A stretch of 64,000 nucleotides of DNA, from the NCBI RefSeq assembly GCF_003837805.1, contig NZ_RQIT01000019.1:62001-126000 (forward strand), read 5' to 3'. Below, piece by piece: positions 49,460-60,216 of this stretch. The stretch is from Bradyrhizobium sp. RP6 (GTDB lineage Bacteria > Pseudomonadota > Alphaproteobacteria > Rhizobiales > Xanthobacteraceae). The notes under the pieces were generated by a model, which ran no database searches, was not told the DNA's origin, and saw nothing but the letters and a program-made list of their open reading frames with translations. Position 1 is the stretch's first letter. Each line of letters starts with the position of its first letter. The position numbers were made by a program, and so were the translations under genes.

Positions 49460-50386
49460 ATGACGGTTCTCTACAAGGCCAACATGGTTCGCGGTGCCGA
49501 GTGGGCGCGCTTCTTCGCGGAGCGCGCGCCGGATGTGCCGTTCCGGCTCTGGCCCGACATCGGCGATCCCGCCGAAATCCGCCATCTGGTGGCGTGGGTG
49601 CCGCCGGACGACATCGCGACGACCTTTCCCAATCTTGAACTGGTCTTCTCCGTCGGCGCGGGCGTCGATCAGTTCGATACCACGAAAGTTCCACCGCACA
49701 TTCCGCTGGTCCGCATGCTGGAGCCCGGCATCGCCGAGACCATGGTCGAATATGTCACCATGGCCGTGCTCGGCCTGCATCGCGATCTCCTTCACTTCAT
49801 CAGCCAGCAGAAGCAGCAGGTCTGGCGTGAGATCCGGATCACGCCGGCGAAGCGGCGGCGTGTCGGCGTGATGGGCCTCGGCCAGCTCGGCCAGGCCGTG
49901 CTCGAGCGGCTGAAGGTGTTCAGCTTTCCGCTATCGGGCTGGAATCGTTCGCCGCGCGAGATCGAAGGCGTCACCTGTTACGCGGGCGGGGATACTTTGC
50001 CGGAGTTTCTGGCGCAGACCGACATTCTCGTCTGCCTGCTGCCGCTGACGGACCAGACGCGCGGGATTCTCGATGCCGACCTTTTCGCGCGGTTGCCGCA
50101 CGGGGCAGGGCTCGTCAATGTCGGTCGTGGCCCGCATCTCGTCGAGGCCGACTTCCTTGCTGCCCTCGACAGCGGCGCGCTATCAGGCGCGGTGCTCGAC
50201 GTCGCCGATCCCGAGCCGCTGCCTGCAGGACATCCGTTCTGGAGCCATCCGCGCATCCTGCTGACGCCGCACAATGCCAGCATGACGACGCCCGACACCG
50301 CCGTCGATTTCGTGCTCGACGTCATCGCCCGTCACCGCCGCGGCGAGGAGCTGCCGGGGCTCGTCGATCGTAAGCGGGGGTACTGA
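49460..50386 (+). CDS. ghrA: GhrA-like D-2-hydroxyacid dehydrogenase (glyoxylate/hydroxypyruvate reductase A)
   Basis: This 308-residue enzyme has the Rossmann motif VGVMGLGQLGQAVLERL and the catalytic Arg (VNVGRGPHLVEAD), Glu (DVADPEPLP) and His (LLTPHNASM) of the 2-hydroxyacid dehydrogenase family, in the GhrA subgroup that reduces glyoxylate and hydroxypyruvate with NADPH. It starts seven bases after the DAO-family gene. It may reduce the 2-oxoacid released by that enzyme. Named from similarity to GhrA; the true substrate may differ. Confidence 0.88.
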   Translation: MTVLYKANMVRGAEWARFFAERAPDVPFRLWPDIGDPAEIRHLVAWVPPDDIATTFPNLELVFSVGAGVDQFDTTKVPPHIPLVRMLEPGIAETMVEYVTMAVLGLHRDLLHFISQQKQQVWREIRITPAKRRRVGVMGLGQLGQAVLERLKVFSFPLSGWNRSPREIEGVTCYAGGDTLPEFLAQTDILVCLLPLTDQTRGILDADLFARLPHGAGLVNVGRGPHLVEADFLAALDSGALSGAVLDVADPEPLPAGHPFWSHPRILLTPHNASMTTPDTAVDFVLDVIARHRRGEELPGLVDRKRGY

Positions 50387-50427
50387 GGGCGGAATGGTGA
50401 TGGTGACATCAGTGCTGCCACGAACTG

Positions 50428-50550
50428 CTCTTACCTCTCCCGCTTGCGGGAGGGGTCGGCGCGTAGCGCCGGGTGAGGGCTCTCTCCTCTGGGGGAGCCT
50501 TCGTTGTCGAGACACCCTCTCCCCAACCCTCCCCGGCAAGCGGGGGAGGA
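50428..50550. repeat. Compound hairpin repeat inside the ABC importer operon
   Basis: CTCTCCCGCTTGCGGGAG, CGGCGCGTAGCGCCG and an outer CCTCTCCC ... GGGGGAGG pairing make a compound palindrome between ghrA and the ATPase gene. It is of a different type from family A. It may lower or stabilise expression of the downstream ATPase gene relative to the upstream genes. Confidence 0.65.
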
Positions 50551-50587
50551 AGCGCACCTTGTTCGCGGCAGGTGGCGGGGGCCTCGC

Positions 50588-52456
<1,869 letters not shown>

Positions 52457-52944
52457 GGCGGGAAGGCACGGTGCGTTTCGATTGATGCGGCCGAGCTTCA
52501 TAAGTTGACGCACACGAGATACGGCGAACGCATAAGCCTGATGTCGGCGAACGCTGGACGGCTTGGCTGACTGAGCGCCGTTGCCCGCTGCCGCGCTCAC
52601 AGGTGCGCGACGTTGCAATACTTGTCGCCTTGAAGTTGTTACTGGATTGGAGCTCCGAGAACTGCGGCATGTGAACCGTCTCATATTCGATTACTTTATT
52701 CCGAGCTATCACTCCCGCAAGAAATTGCCACGCCCGACGCCAACTGAGGATACGAGTGAAATGCAAGGATTGCGAAGCCGCGTGCTCGCAGCTTTGGATT
52801 GGCTCTCGTCTTGCTGACGAGCAAGCCAGCCGATCACTTGGCACAGATCTCTTTAGAAATTGGAATCTAGGGCATCGCGAAACGCGCCAGCGCAGCTTCT
52901 ATTCGGGATCGGCCGGGAGGCTGCTAATTTTCAAGGAGCCCGCC
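52457..52944. other. Intergenic region of lower GC, no supported gene
   Basis: These 488 bases after the ABC operon contain only short frames without recognisable families. The base composition is visibly less GC-rich than the operon before it. This change continues through the next membrane-protein gene and its following gap. Confidence 0.55.
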
Positions 52945-53457
52945 ATGAAGATAAGCAGTGCAGTTTCCAGCGCAATTTCCCGAACAAGATACGCGGGCAA
53001 TCTCGGAATTGCCCGTTCCAGCCTCATCAGGTCGGCCCATCTTCTTGAGAGGATTGGGCTCGCAGCTGTTGGAGGCTCTTGCGGGCTCTATGTCGGTGCG
53101 ACCTTGCTGCGTCAGAAAGGTGGACTTTTTGAGAGCGGTTGGATCGTGCTGCTAACGATGCTCTATGGGGGTCTCAGCTACTATGTCGGGATTGATTTGT
53201 CTCGTACTGTGACGCGCAAGCCGATTTCAAGCATCTCGGAAGAATACAACGTGTCTGATGTGGCGGAGATCATGAGTGCGGCCGGAACGTTCGTCGCGGC
53301 AATCGCCGCAACTCTGTCCGTCAGCATCATTGTCCTTGATCAGAACCTCCCCAATGGCCTGATAGGGTTTGTCGTCGGCTGTTGGGTGGTTGGTTCTTCG
53401 CTTCAAGTTGCGGCGGGCACCATGGCTCGCAGCTATGAAGCGCCGAGCGAGCAATGA
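52945..53457 (+). CDS. Membrane protein of unknown function
   Basis: This 170-residue protein has three or four hydrophobic segments (roughly residues 37-55, 66-85, 111-130 and 138-158), with a Ser-rich N-terminus. AAGGAG lies before the ATG at 52945. I recognise no family. It sits between two gene-free stretches in a lower-GC stretch, with no operon partner, which may indicate acquisition by transfer. Confidence 0.7.
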   Translation: MKISSAVSSAISRTRYAGNLGIARSSLIRSAHLLERIGLAAVGGSCGLYVGATLLRQKGGLFESGWIVLLTMLYGGLSYYVGIDLSRTVTRKPISSISEEYNVSDVAEIMSAAGTFVAAIAATLSVSIIVLDQNLPNGLIGFVVGCWVVGSSLQVAAGTMARSYEAPSEQ

Positions 53458-53763
53458 AAGAACTGCGGTCGCGGAAAACATCCGCTTGGCACCATACGTG
53501 AGCACAAGCCGCAGTGTTGGTTCGGCTCTGGTTTGGAACGACGACTCATTGCAACCCTGCCGTCCAACGCTGCGTGCCAACGATGTTTAGTAGCAAATCC
53601 GTTCGCATCGAGCAGCGTCACTGCTTGAAAGCGGTATCGGTATTGAGAAACCTAAGCCATCGCGCAACAAACAAGACGTGCCATCATGGTGACGTTGGTA
53701 TATTGTCCCGCGTGCCGTGGTCCAAAATTCTGCTAACCGCCAACCACGCGATCGGTGGAGTCA
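53458..53763. other. Intergenic region before the large cyclase gene, nothing recognised
   Basis: These 306 bases have no supported gene. No clear EcfG, sigma-54 or CRP-like site was seen, and the only regulatory feature is GGTGGAG just before the next start codon. Confidence 0.5.
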
Positions 53764-56700
53764 ATGCAGATTGCGGAGTGGCTCGAGAAGCTGGGGCTTG
53801 AGCAATACGCAGAGCGTTTTGCCCAAAATGGGATCGACATAGGGGTCCTTCCCGAACTGATGGACGAGGACTTCAGTCAGCTCGGAGTCCTGCTCGGCCA
53901 TCGCCGCAAAATGTTGCGTGCTATTGCGGACCTCGATCCAGCCGCGTTGATCGCATCGCCCGTTCCTCCTCAGGACGCCGAACGGCGTCACCTCACCGTC
54001 ATGTTCTGCGATCTGGTCGGCTCGACTGCGCTCTCGGCGCGTCTCGATCCCGAGGACATGTGGGAGGTGATCCGCGCCTACCGCGCCGCCTGTGCGAGCG
54101 TTGTTGCTGCTTATGATGGCAGGATAGCCCGGTTCGTCGGTGACGGAATACTGGTCTATTTCGGCTATCCCCGCGCCCACGAGGATGATGCGGAACGGGC
54201 GGTGCGAGCGGGCCTCGACACGATCTCTGCGGTTGGGCAACTCAACACAGGTGATGGCGAACGGGTTGAACTGCGAATCGCAATCGCAACCGGGCTTGTG
54301 GTGGTTGGCGACCTCATCAGCGGAGACGCGTCAGAGGAGCACGGAACGATCGGCGATACACCAAACCTCGCCGCCCGGCTCCAGAGCCTGGCGGAGCCTG
54401 GGGTGGTCGTCGTTGCCTCGTCCACGCGCCGGCTGCTGGGAGATCTCTTCACTTTTCGCAATCTCGGCCGCCGCGAGGTCAAGGGAATAGCCGAACCCAT
54501 CGCGGTCTGGGCGGTCGAGGGGGCGATCGCATCGGAGAGCCGCTTCGAAGCGGTCCGCGCGGCGCGCTCGATCGGTTTTGTCGGTCGCAGGGAAGAGATC
54601 GAGTTCACGCTCTCGCGCCAGCGGCTGGCATGGCAGGGACATGGCCAGATGGTGTTGATTTCTGGCGAAGCGGGCATTGGCAAGTCACGCATGGTCGCAA
54701 CGCTGTCTGAGAGCCCCGCGTTGGAGGCGCACAGGCGGGTGCGATATCAGTGTTCGCCCTACCACACCAACAGCGCGCTCCATCCCTTTGTTGCGCAACT
54801 CGAGCGCGCAGCCGGCATCCGCTCTCACGACACGTCAGAGCAAAAGCTCGAAAAGCTCGAGGCAATGCTGGCGCTTGGAACACAGCAAGTCGCCCGAGCG
54901 ACGCCGCTCATTGCGGCTCTCCTTTCCATTCCAACCGGCGACCGTTATCCGTCGCTCGGTTTGAGCCCGGCGCAACAACGGCGACAGACATTTGCTGCGC
55001 TTCTCGATCAGCTCGAGGGGTTGGCGCGAGAGCAGCCCCTGCTGATTATCTGCGAGGATATGCATTGGGCCGATGCCACGACACTGGAACTGTTCGATCT
55101 CGGGGTCGACCGGATCAGGGGGCTGCCGATACTCGTGCTGATGACAGCTCGGCCGGAGTTCGAGCCCTCCTGGTCGGGCCTTGCCAACGTCAGTCTGTTG
55201 CGGCTGGACCGGCTGGACCGGCAGGACACGCGCGCGCTGGTCGAGCAGGTGGCGGTTGGGCGCCAGCTCCCACGCGAGATGATGAAGCAGATCATCGACA
55301 AGACGGATGGCGTCCCGCTATTCGTCGAAGAACTGACCAAGATGGTGCTGGAGTCCGGAATGCTCGTGGAGGAATCCGGGCGCTATCGCCTCGATAGTCC
55401 GCTCCCGCCGCTCGCCATTCCCGCAACGCTGCAGGATTCGCTGATGGCGCGGCTCGACCGGCTGGCTCCGGTCAAAGAGGTGGCGCAAATAGGCGCCGCC
55501 ATCGGCCGCGAATTTTCGTACGCGCTGCTGAGATATGTGGCGGGACGTGACGATCTGACGCTGGGCGCCGCGCTGGTGCAGCTCGAAGACGCCGAACTGC
55601 TGGTGCGTCGCGGAACTCCGCCTGAAGCAAATTATAGCTTCAGGCACGCTCTCGTTCAGGAGGCAGCCTACGAGGGCCTGCTCAAGAGCAAACGGCAGGT
55701 ACTTCACAAGCGCATCGGTGATGTCCTGCGTGAGAAGTTTCCAGCCGTGGCCGAGACCGAGCCGGAAGTGCTGGCGCACCACTTCACTGAGGCGGGACTG
55801 AGCGAGATCGCCCTCGAATGGTGGCGCAAGGCAGGCCAGCAGGCGCTCAAGCGCTCGGCCTATTACGAGGCGATCGCGCATCTCGGCAAGGCGATTGCGG
55901 CCGCCGATGAGCTGTCTGATGATCCCGGCCGGATGATGAGCAGGCTGCATCTTCAAATCGATTATGGCCGTGCATTGCGGGGAGGCCTTGGCCATAACGC
56001 TCCCGAAACGGTAGCGGCATGGACGCGCGCGCGACGTTTCGCAGCCGGTATCGATGATCCCATTGAACTTGCGCCGGTCCATTCGGGCCTCTTCAATGCC
56101 TGCCTGACCCACGGCGAACTCGCTCCGATGCGGGAGCTTGCGGATGCCATCAGGATCGCCGCCGATCGACGGCCAGATTCGCCGGTGGCCGCCGTCGTTG
56201 CTCATTGGACTGGCGGCGTTACCTGCTGGTTCGGAGGCGACTACTTGAACGCGCGAACGCATCTCGAGCGGGCGCTGGCGATCTATTGGGCCGAACCGGA
56301 TCCCTCGACCTTCAGGGCTTCGGCGCTGGATCTCCCGTTCGTGATCATGCGATTTCTCGCCCTGGTGCTCTGGCCGCTCGGCACCATCGCTCGCGCGCGC
56401 AGGCTCGCCGCGGAAGCGGTGAGTGCTTCAGGAGAAAAGCGGGCGCTTTCCCAGGCCAATGCGCTTGTTCATCGCGCCGTGTTCGACGGACTGTGCGGGG
56501 GCATGTTGCAACAGACAGAGACGATCCTGGCGCTCGGTCTCGCGCGCGACCATACGATGCCCCTGTACGTTGCCGCCGGCACCTACCTGAATGGCCTCGC
56601 CAAGTGGCGTGCCGGCGACCGAATGGCCGGGCTGGCGGATATGCGTCACGGCTGGACCTTGCTGCACGAGAACGATTGCTACCTCTGCGAACCGTTTTGG

Positions 56701-57093
56701 GGAATGCATGTCGCCATGGCGGACGCAGAGGTCGGCCATGTCGAAACCGGGCTGGAAATCTTGAGCGAATTGATCGCCTGGACGGGACAGTCCGGTCAGC
56801 GTTGGCTTGATGCCGAGCTGCACCGCGTCCATGGCGAGCTTTTGTTGCGCCGCAACGCTCCCGACGATGCCGGTGCCGAGAATGCTCTCACGCGAGCGCT
56901 GGAAATCGCACGAGGCCAGCATACGAAGACTTTCGAGCTGCGCAGCGCCGTTGGACTTGCGCGCCTGCACAAGAGGCGTGGTCGAATGGGCGCGACATCC
57001 GAAGTGCTCGCTCCCGTGCTCGCCGAATTCGATGCGGAGCGAAGTCTTCCCGAAGTCGAGGAGGCGAAAGAGCTGCTCAGGCAGGAGCATTGA
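53764..57093 (+). CDS. SAM domain-class III cyclase-AAA ATPase-TPR signalling protein
   Basis: This 1109-residue protein starts with a SAM domain (about 1-57, MQIAEWLEKLGLEQYAERF), then a class III cyclase domain (74-235) with metal Asp D83 (FCDLVGST) and D127 (VGDG) and N201/R205 for the transition state. The substrate-selecting Lys is replaced by R123, so nucleotide choice is uncertain. A STAND-like AAA ATPase follows (Walker A GEAGIGKS at 301-308) and then a long TPR-like helical region to the end. Eukaryotic soluble adenylate cyclase and many actinobacterial and Bradyrhizobium proteins share the cyclase-AAA-TPR order. Start ATG 53764 follows GGTGGAG; a GTG three codons upstream lies in that site. 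Confidence 0.92.
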   Translation: MQIAEWLEKLGLEQYAERFAQNGIDIGVLPELMDEDFSQLGVLLGHRRKMLRAIADLDPAALIASPVPPQDAERRHLTVMFCDLVGSTALSARLDPEDMWEVIRAYRAACASVVAAYDGRIARFVGDGILVYFGYPRAHEDDAERAVRAGLDTISAVGQLNTGDGERVELRIAIATGLVVVGDLISGDASEEHGTIGDTPNLAARLQSLAEPGVVVVASSTRRLLGDLFTFRNLGRREVKGIAEPIAVWAVEGAIASESRFEAVRAARSIGFVGRREEIEFTLSRQRLAWQGHGQMVLISGEAGIGKSRMVATLSESPALEAHRRVRYQCSPYHTNSALHPFVAQLERAAGIRSHDTSEQKLEKLEAMLALGTQQVARATPLIAALLSIPTGDRYPSLGLSPAQQRRQTFAALLDQLEGLAREQPLLIICEDMHWADATTLELFDLGVDRIRGLPILVLMTARPEFEPSWSGLANVSLLRLDRLDRQDTRALVEQVAVGRQLPREMMKQIIDKTDGVPLFVEELTKMVLESGMLVEESGRYRLDSPLPPLAIPATLQDSLMARLDRLAPVKEVAQIGAAIGREFSYALLRYVAGRDDLTLGAALVQLEDAELLVRRGTPPEANYSFRHALVQEAAYEGLLKSKRQVLHKRIGDVLREKFPAVAETEPEVLAHHFTEAGLSEIALEWWRKAGQQALKRSAYYEAIAHLGKAIAAADELSDDPGRMMSRLHLQIDYGRALRGGLGHNAPETVAAWTRARRFAAGIDDPIELAPVHSGLFNACLTHGELAPMRELADAIRIAADRRPDSPVAAVVAHWTGGVTCWFGGDYLNARTHLERALAIYWAEPDPSTFRASALDLPFVIMRFLALVLWPLGTIARARRLAAEAVSASGEKRALSQANALVHRAVFDGLCGGMLQQTETILALGLARDHTMPLYVAAGTYLNGLAKWRAGDRMAGLADMRHGWTLLHENDCYLCEPFWGMHVAMADAEVGHVETGLEILSELIAWTGQSGQRWLDAELHRVHGELLLRRNAPDDAGAENALTRALEIARGQHTKTFELRSAVGLARLHKRRGRMGATSEVLAPVLAEFDAERSLPEVEEAKELLRQEH

Positions 57094-57130
57094 CGATGTG
57101 CCGGAACGCCTGCGCGTCAGGGGATGTCGG

Positions 57131-58354
57131 TCACGAATTCACGTGCACGAAATCCCGCAGCAGCGGATAGATCTCGTTGTTCCAGCGCTTGCCGGAGAAC
57201 ACGCCGTAATGGCCGACGCCGGCCTGCATGTGGTGGACGCGGCGATAGGCGCGGACGCCGGTGCAGAGGTCCTGGGCGGCGAGGGTCTGGCCGATCGAGC
57301 AGATGTCGTCCTTCTCGCCCTCGACCGTCATCAGGCCCATGCGGCTGATGGCTTTGGCGTTCACGGGACGGCCGCGATGCATCAGCTTGCCCTGCGGCAA
57401 GAGATGCTCCTGGAACACGTCGCGCACCGTCTCGATGTAGAACTCGGCCGGCAGGTCCATCACGGCAAAATATTCGTCGTAGAACGTCTTGATCGTCGCG
57501 GCCTTCTCCTTCTCGCCCTTGGCGATGTGGCTGGCGAGGTCGAGATGCTGCTTGATGTGACGCTCGAGATTCATCGAGACGAAGGCGGTGAGCTGCACGA
57601 AGCCGGGATAGACTTTCCGCATCGCGCCGCGGCACTGCATCGGCACGTAATTGATCAAATTGCGCTCGAACCATTCAATCGGCTTGCTCTTGGCAAAGTC
57701 GTTGACCCTGGTCGGCTGGATCCGCGTGTCGATCGGGCCCGCCATCAGCGTCAGCGTCGCCGGGCGCGAGGGATGGTTGTCCTCGCACATGATCGCCGCG
57801 GCCGCGAGCGCCGACACCGAAGGCTGGCAGATCGCGACCATGTGCGGACGCGGACCGAGCTGTCCGAGGAAATCGATCAGGTGCTCAGTGTAGTCGTCGA
57901 GCCCGAAGCGGCCCTCGCTGCGCGGAATGTCGCGCGGGTTGTGCCAGTCGGTGATGTAGACGTCGTGGTCCTGGAGCAGTGTCTTCACAGTGCCGCGCAG
58001 CAGCGTGGCGAAATGGCCGGACATCGGCGCCACCAGCAGCATGCGCGGCTGCTCGCCGACGCCGTCCTTGCGAAAACGCAGCAGCGAGCCGAACGGCGTC
58101 GCGTAGGCGATCTCCTCGGTAACGGCGATCTCGCGGTTGCCGACCATGACACTGTCGATGCCGTAGGCCGGCCGGTCATAGGTCAGAGTGGAGCGCGAGA
58201 TCAGCTCCAGCGCGGCCGACAGCCGGCCGACCACCTGATCCGACCTGCCCTGCGGCACCAGATTGAGGAATTTGAGTGCCGACGAGGCCCCTGCGCGCCA
58301 TGGCGCCGTCAGGTCCATGTGGTTTTGAAAGGCCTGATAAAACATCGACATCAT
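57131..58354 (-). CDS. phaZ: Intracellular polyhydroxyalkanoate depolymerase
   Basis: This 407-residue depolymerase matches the intracellular PhaZ family: MFYQAFQNHMDLTAPWR at the start and the lipase-box-like VAICQPSVSA with Cys (C176) as nucleophile instead of Ser, as in Ralstonia PhaZa1. It breaks down stored poly-3-hydroxybutyrate granules in the cytosol, releasing hydroxybutyrate. Two ATGs (58354, 58351) are equally good. The stop is 37 bases from the cyclase gene, convergent; the GST gene diverges upstream. Confidence 0.94.
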   Translation of the reverse strand: MMSMFYQAFQNHMDLTAPWRAGASSALKFLNLVPQGRSDQVVGRLSAALELISRSTLTYDRPAYGIDSVMVGNREIAVTEEIAYATPFGSLLRFRKDGVGEQPRMLLVAPMSGHFATLLRGTVKTLLQDHDVYITDWHNPRDIPRSEGRFGLDDYTEHLIDFLGQLGPRPHMVAICQPSVSALAAAAIMCEDNHPSRPATLTLMAGPIDTRIQPTRVNDFAKSKPIEWFERNLINYVPMQCRGAMRKVYPGFVQLTAFVSMNLERHIKQHLDLASHIAKGEKEKAATIKTFYDEYFAVMDLPAEFYIETVRDVFQEHLLPQGKLMHRGRPVNAKAISRMGLMTVEGEKDDICSIGQTLAAQDLCTGVRAYRRVHHMQAGVGHYGVFSGKRWNNEIYPLLRDFVHVNS

Positions 58355-58426
58355 GCTGAAACGCCCATCCCGTCCCGTGCTGCCATGCAATAAGGACGCC
58401 AGACGGCAGTCTGGGTCGCCGCAGAA

Positions 58427-58443
58427 TTGGCACGTCGCTTGCT
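58427..58443 (+). promoter_or_regulatory. Sigma-54 (RpoN) -24/-12 type promoter
   Basis: TTGGCACG-TCGC-TTGCT places the invariant GG (58429-58430) ten bases from the invariant GC (58441-58442), an exact match to the RpoN consensus YTGGCACG-N4-TTGCW. It points to the GST gene starting at 58505. No clear TGT-N10-ACA NifA site was found within 130 bases upstream. Confidence 0.65.
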
Positions 58444-58504
58444 GCTCATGACACGGAAAGCACAGAGCGGGCCGGGCTGAAGTCGGGACCAAGGAAGAGG
58501 CCAC

Positions 58505-59161
58505 ATGGCGAAGGCGACACTGACCATCAGCAGCAAGAACTACTCGTCCTGGTCGCTGCGTGGCTGGCTGCTGACGAAATTCTCAGGGCTCGATTTCGAG
58601 GAGATCGTCACCGCGCCGGACGATCCGTCGGCACGCGCCGAGATTTTGCTGCTGTCGTCCTCGATCCTGGTACCGTGCCTGCGGCACGAGGGTGCCGTTG
58701 TCTGGGACACGCTGGCGATCGCCGAATATCTCAACGAGGTGATGCCGGCCGCCGGCCTGCTGCCGGCCGACCGTATCCAGCGCGCCCATTGCCGCTCGAT
58801 CTCAGGCGAAATTCATTCCGGTTTCACCACGTTGCGCGCCTCGCTGCCGGTCAACCTGAAAGGACACTTTCCCGGCTTCAAGATCTGGTCGCGCGCGCAG
58901 GCCGACATCGACCGCGTCTGGTCCATCTGGCGCGACTGTCTGGAGACATCGGGCGGCCCCTTCCTGTTCGGCGCGCAGCGCACCATGGCGGATGCCATGT
59001 ACGCCCCGGTGGTGACGCGCTTTGTGACCTATGACGTCAGGCTCGAGCCGCGCCTGAAGGCCTATGCCGATACCATCATGGCCATGCCAGAGATGCAGGA
59101 ATGGATCGCGGCGGCGAAGGAGGAGCCAGCCGAGATCGAGGAGCTCGAGGTCGAATATTAG
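58505..59161 (+). CDS. Glutathione S-transferase family protein
   Basis: This 218-residue GST has an N-terminal thioredoxin-like domain (TLTISSKNYSSWSLRGWLL, with SS/W in the catalytic region, and VPCLRHEGAVVWDTLAIAEYL) and an all-helical C-terminal domain. The substrate is unknown. AGGAAGAGG precedes the ATG. Upstream is a sigma-54-type promoter, which would link it to nitrogen status or a dedicated activator rather than to constitutive expression. Confidence 0.9.
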   Translation: MAKATLTISSKNYSSWSLRGWLLTKFSGLDFEEIVTAPDDPSARAEILLLSSSILVPCLRHEGAVVWDTLAIAEYLNEVMPAAGLLPADRIQRAHCRSISGEIHSGFTTLRASLPVNLKGHFPGFKIWSRAQADIDRVWSIWRDCLETSGGPFLFGAQRTMADAMYAPVVTRFVTYDVRLEPRLKAYADTIMAMPEMQEWIAAAKEEPAEIEELEVEY

Positions 59162-59441
59162 GCAGGTGTTGCGCGGCCCTGCCTGTTTAGGGGGCGGGGG
59201 TCCTCTCGCGGCGGCCTCACCGCGATACCCTTGCCGCGATTAACCTTTCGCGCCGGTGACAGGCCCGGGCTTTCCCGCATGGTGCGCAGATATTGTACGC
59301 GCCTGCAGAGCCGCGTCGATATCTAGCCGTGAACAGGTGCGTACACGGCCTCTCGGCTGATTCGGACGCGATTCGTTCGGGCCGCGTTCCGAAGGTTAAG
59401 GTGGAGCGCGGCGCCGTCGCATTTTGAAACAGAGACCGCTC

Positions 59442-59666
59442 TCAGGCGGCCCCGCGCTGCTTCACGCGCGGCAGGCGCCAGCCGATGACAGTTGCTTCGA
59501 CAGCAATGCCGGCCTCGTGGTTCTGCCAGCGTCCCTCGACGTAGCGGCAGGCGAACGGAAGCTGATATGTTCCGCTGTGATCCTCGCAGAGCACTTCGAG
59601 TGGCAGGCCCGGCGGTGGTTCTCCGGCTCCGTCGAATTCCGCCAAACGTCTGTCGCGCGTTGCCAT
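59442..59666 (-). CDS. Small conserved-looking protein of unknown function
   Basis: This 74-residue protein starts MATRDRRLAEFDGAGEPPPG and continues LPLEVLCEDHSGTYQLPFAC, ending in VIGWRLPRVKQ. I recall similar short proteins in Rhizobiales but no function. AGGGGAGA lies about ten bases before the ATG at 59666. It is transcribed away from the secreted protein at 59851. An upstream in-frame start would add 21 residues without a ribosome site. Confidence 0.66.
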   Translation of the reverse strand: MATRDRRLAEFDGAGEPPPGLPLEVLCEDHSGTYQLPFACRYVEGRWQNHEAGIAVEATVIGWRLPRVKQRGAA

Positions 59667-59850
59667 TCCAAAAATCTCCCCTAAACAAAGCCGCGGAAAG
59701 AGCGCCCACTTCCTCCGCGTGCGGATCATCGTTCCCCGTCCAAGGGAACGGACGCAAGCTCAACGCGAGAATGCGGTACGAGTGTGGTAGCGTCGCGCTG
59801 CGCCGCGCAAACAGCGCACATTGCCGTGATCGATTGGACGAGGAACTTTC

Positions 59851-60207
59851 ATGCTGCTTCGAAACGCTGGCATTTGTTTCGCGATATTGCTGCTCGCAGC
59901 GCTGGCGCCGTTGCCGCTTCGCGCGCAGGACGTGCCCGGCATCGAGATCTGCACGGTCGAGAAGACCATGGAGCGTCGCACCAGCTGTCTCCAGAGCAAC
60001 GTCGATTTCCTGCAGAAGACGATCAACAAGCTCACCCTCGATCATCAGCAGAGGCTGGACGCCGCCAATCGCCAGATCGATGCGCTGAAGACGAGCCTTG
60101 CCGGCCTGCAGAAGACGCTCGCCGACCTCCAGGCCGCGCAGGTGAAGACGGCCGAGGACCTGAAGAAGAAGCAGGACGCGCCGCCACCCAAGGACGCGGC
60201 GAAATAA
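59851..60207 (+). CDS. Small exported coiled-coil protein
   Basis: This 118-residue protein has a signal peptide (MLLRNAGICFAILLLAALA, cut near LRAQ), two Cys (IEICTVEKT and TSCLQ) that could form a disulfide, and from about residue 48 a heptad-rich coiled coil (FLQKTINKLTLDHQQRLDA, IDALKTSLAGLQKTLADLQ) ending in a Lys/Pro tail. No family is recognised. GAGGAAC precedes the ATG. It is probably a periplasmic structural or scaffold protein. Confidence 0.75.
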   Translation: MLLRNAGICFAILLLAALAPLPLRAQDVPGIEICTVEKTMERRTSCLQSNVDFLQKTINKLTLDHQQRLDAANRQIDALKTSLAGLQKTLADLQAAQVKTAEDLKKKQDAPPPKDAAK

Positions 60208-60216
60208 GCGCGCCGA

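Noticed and set aside
59375..59400. GGAAC-N17-CGTC on the minus strand as an EcfG promoter
   Set aside because: The -10 box is off by one base and no minus-strand gene follows within reach.
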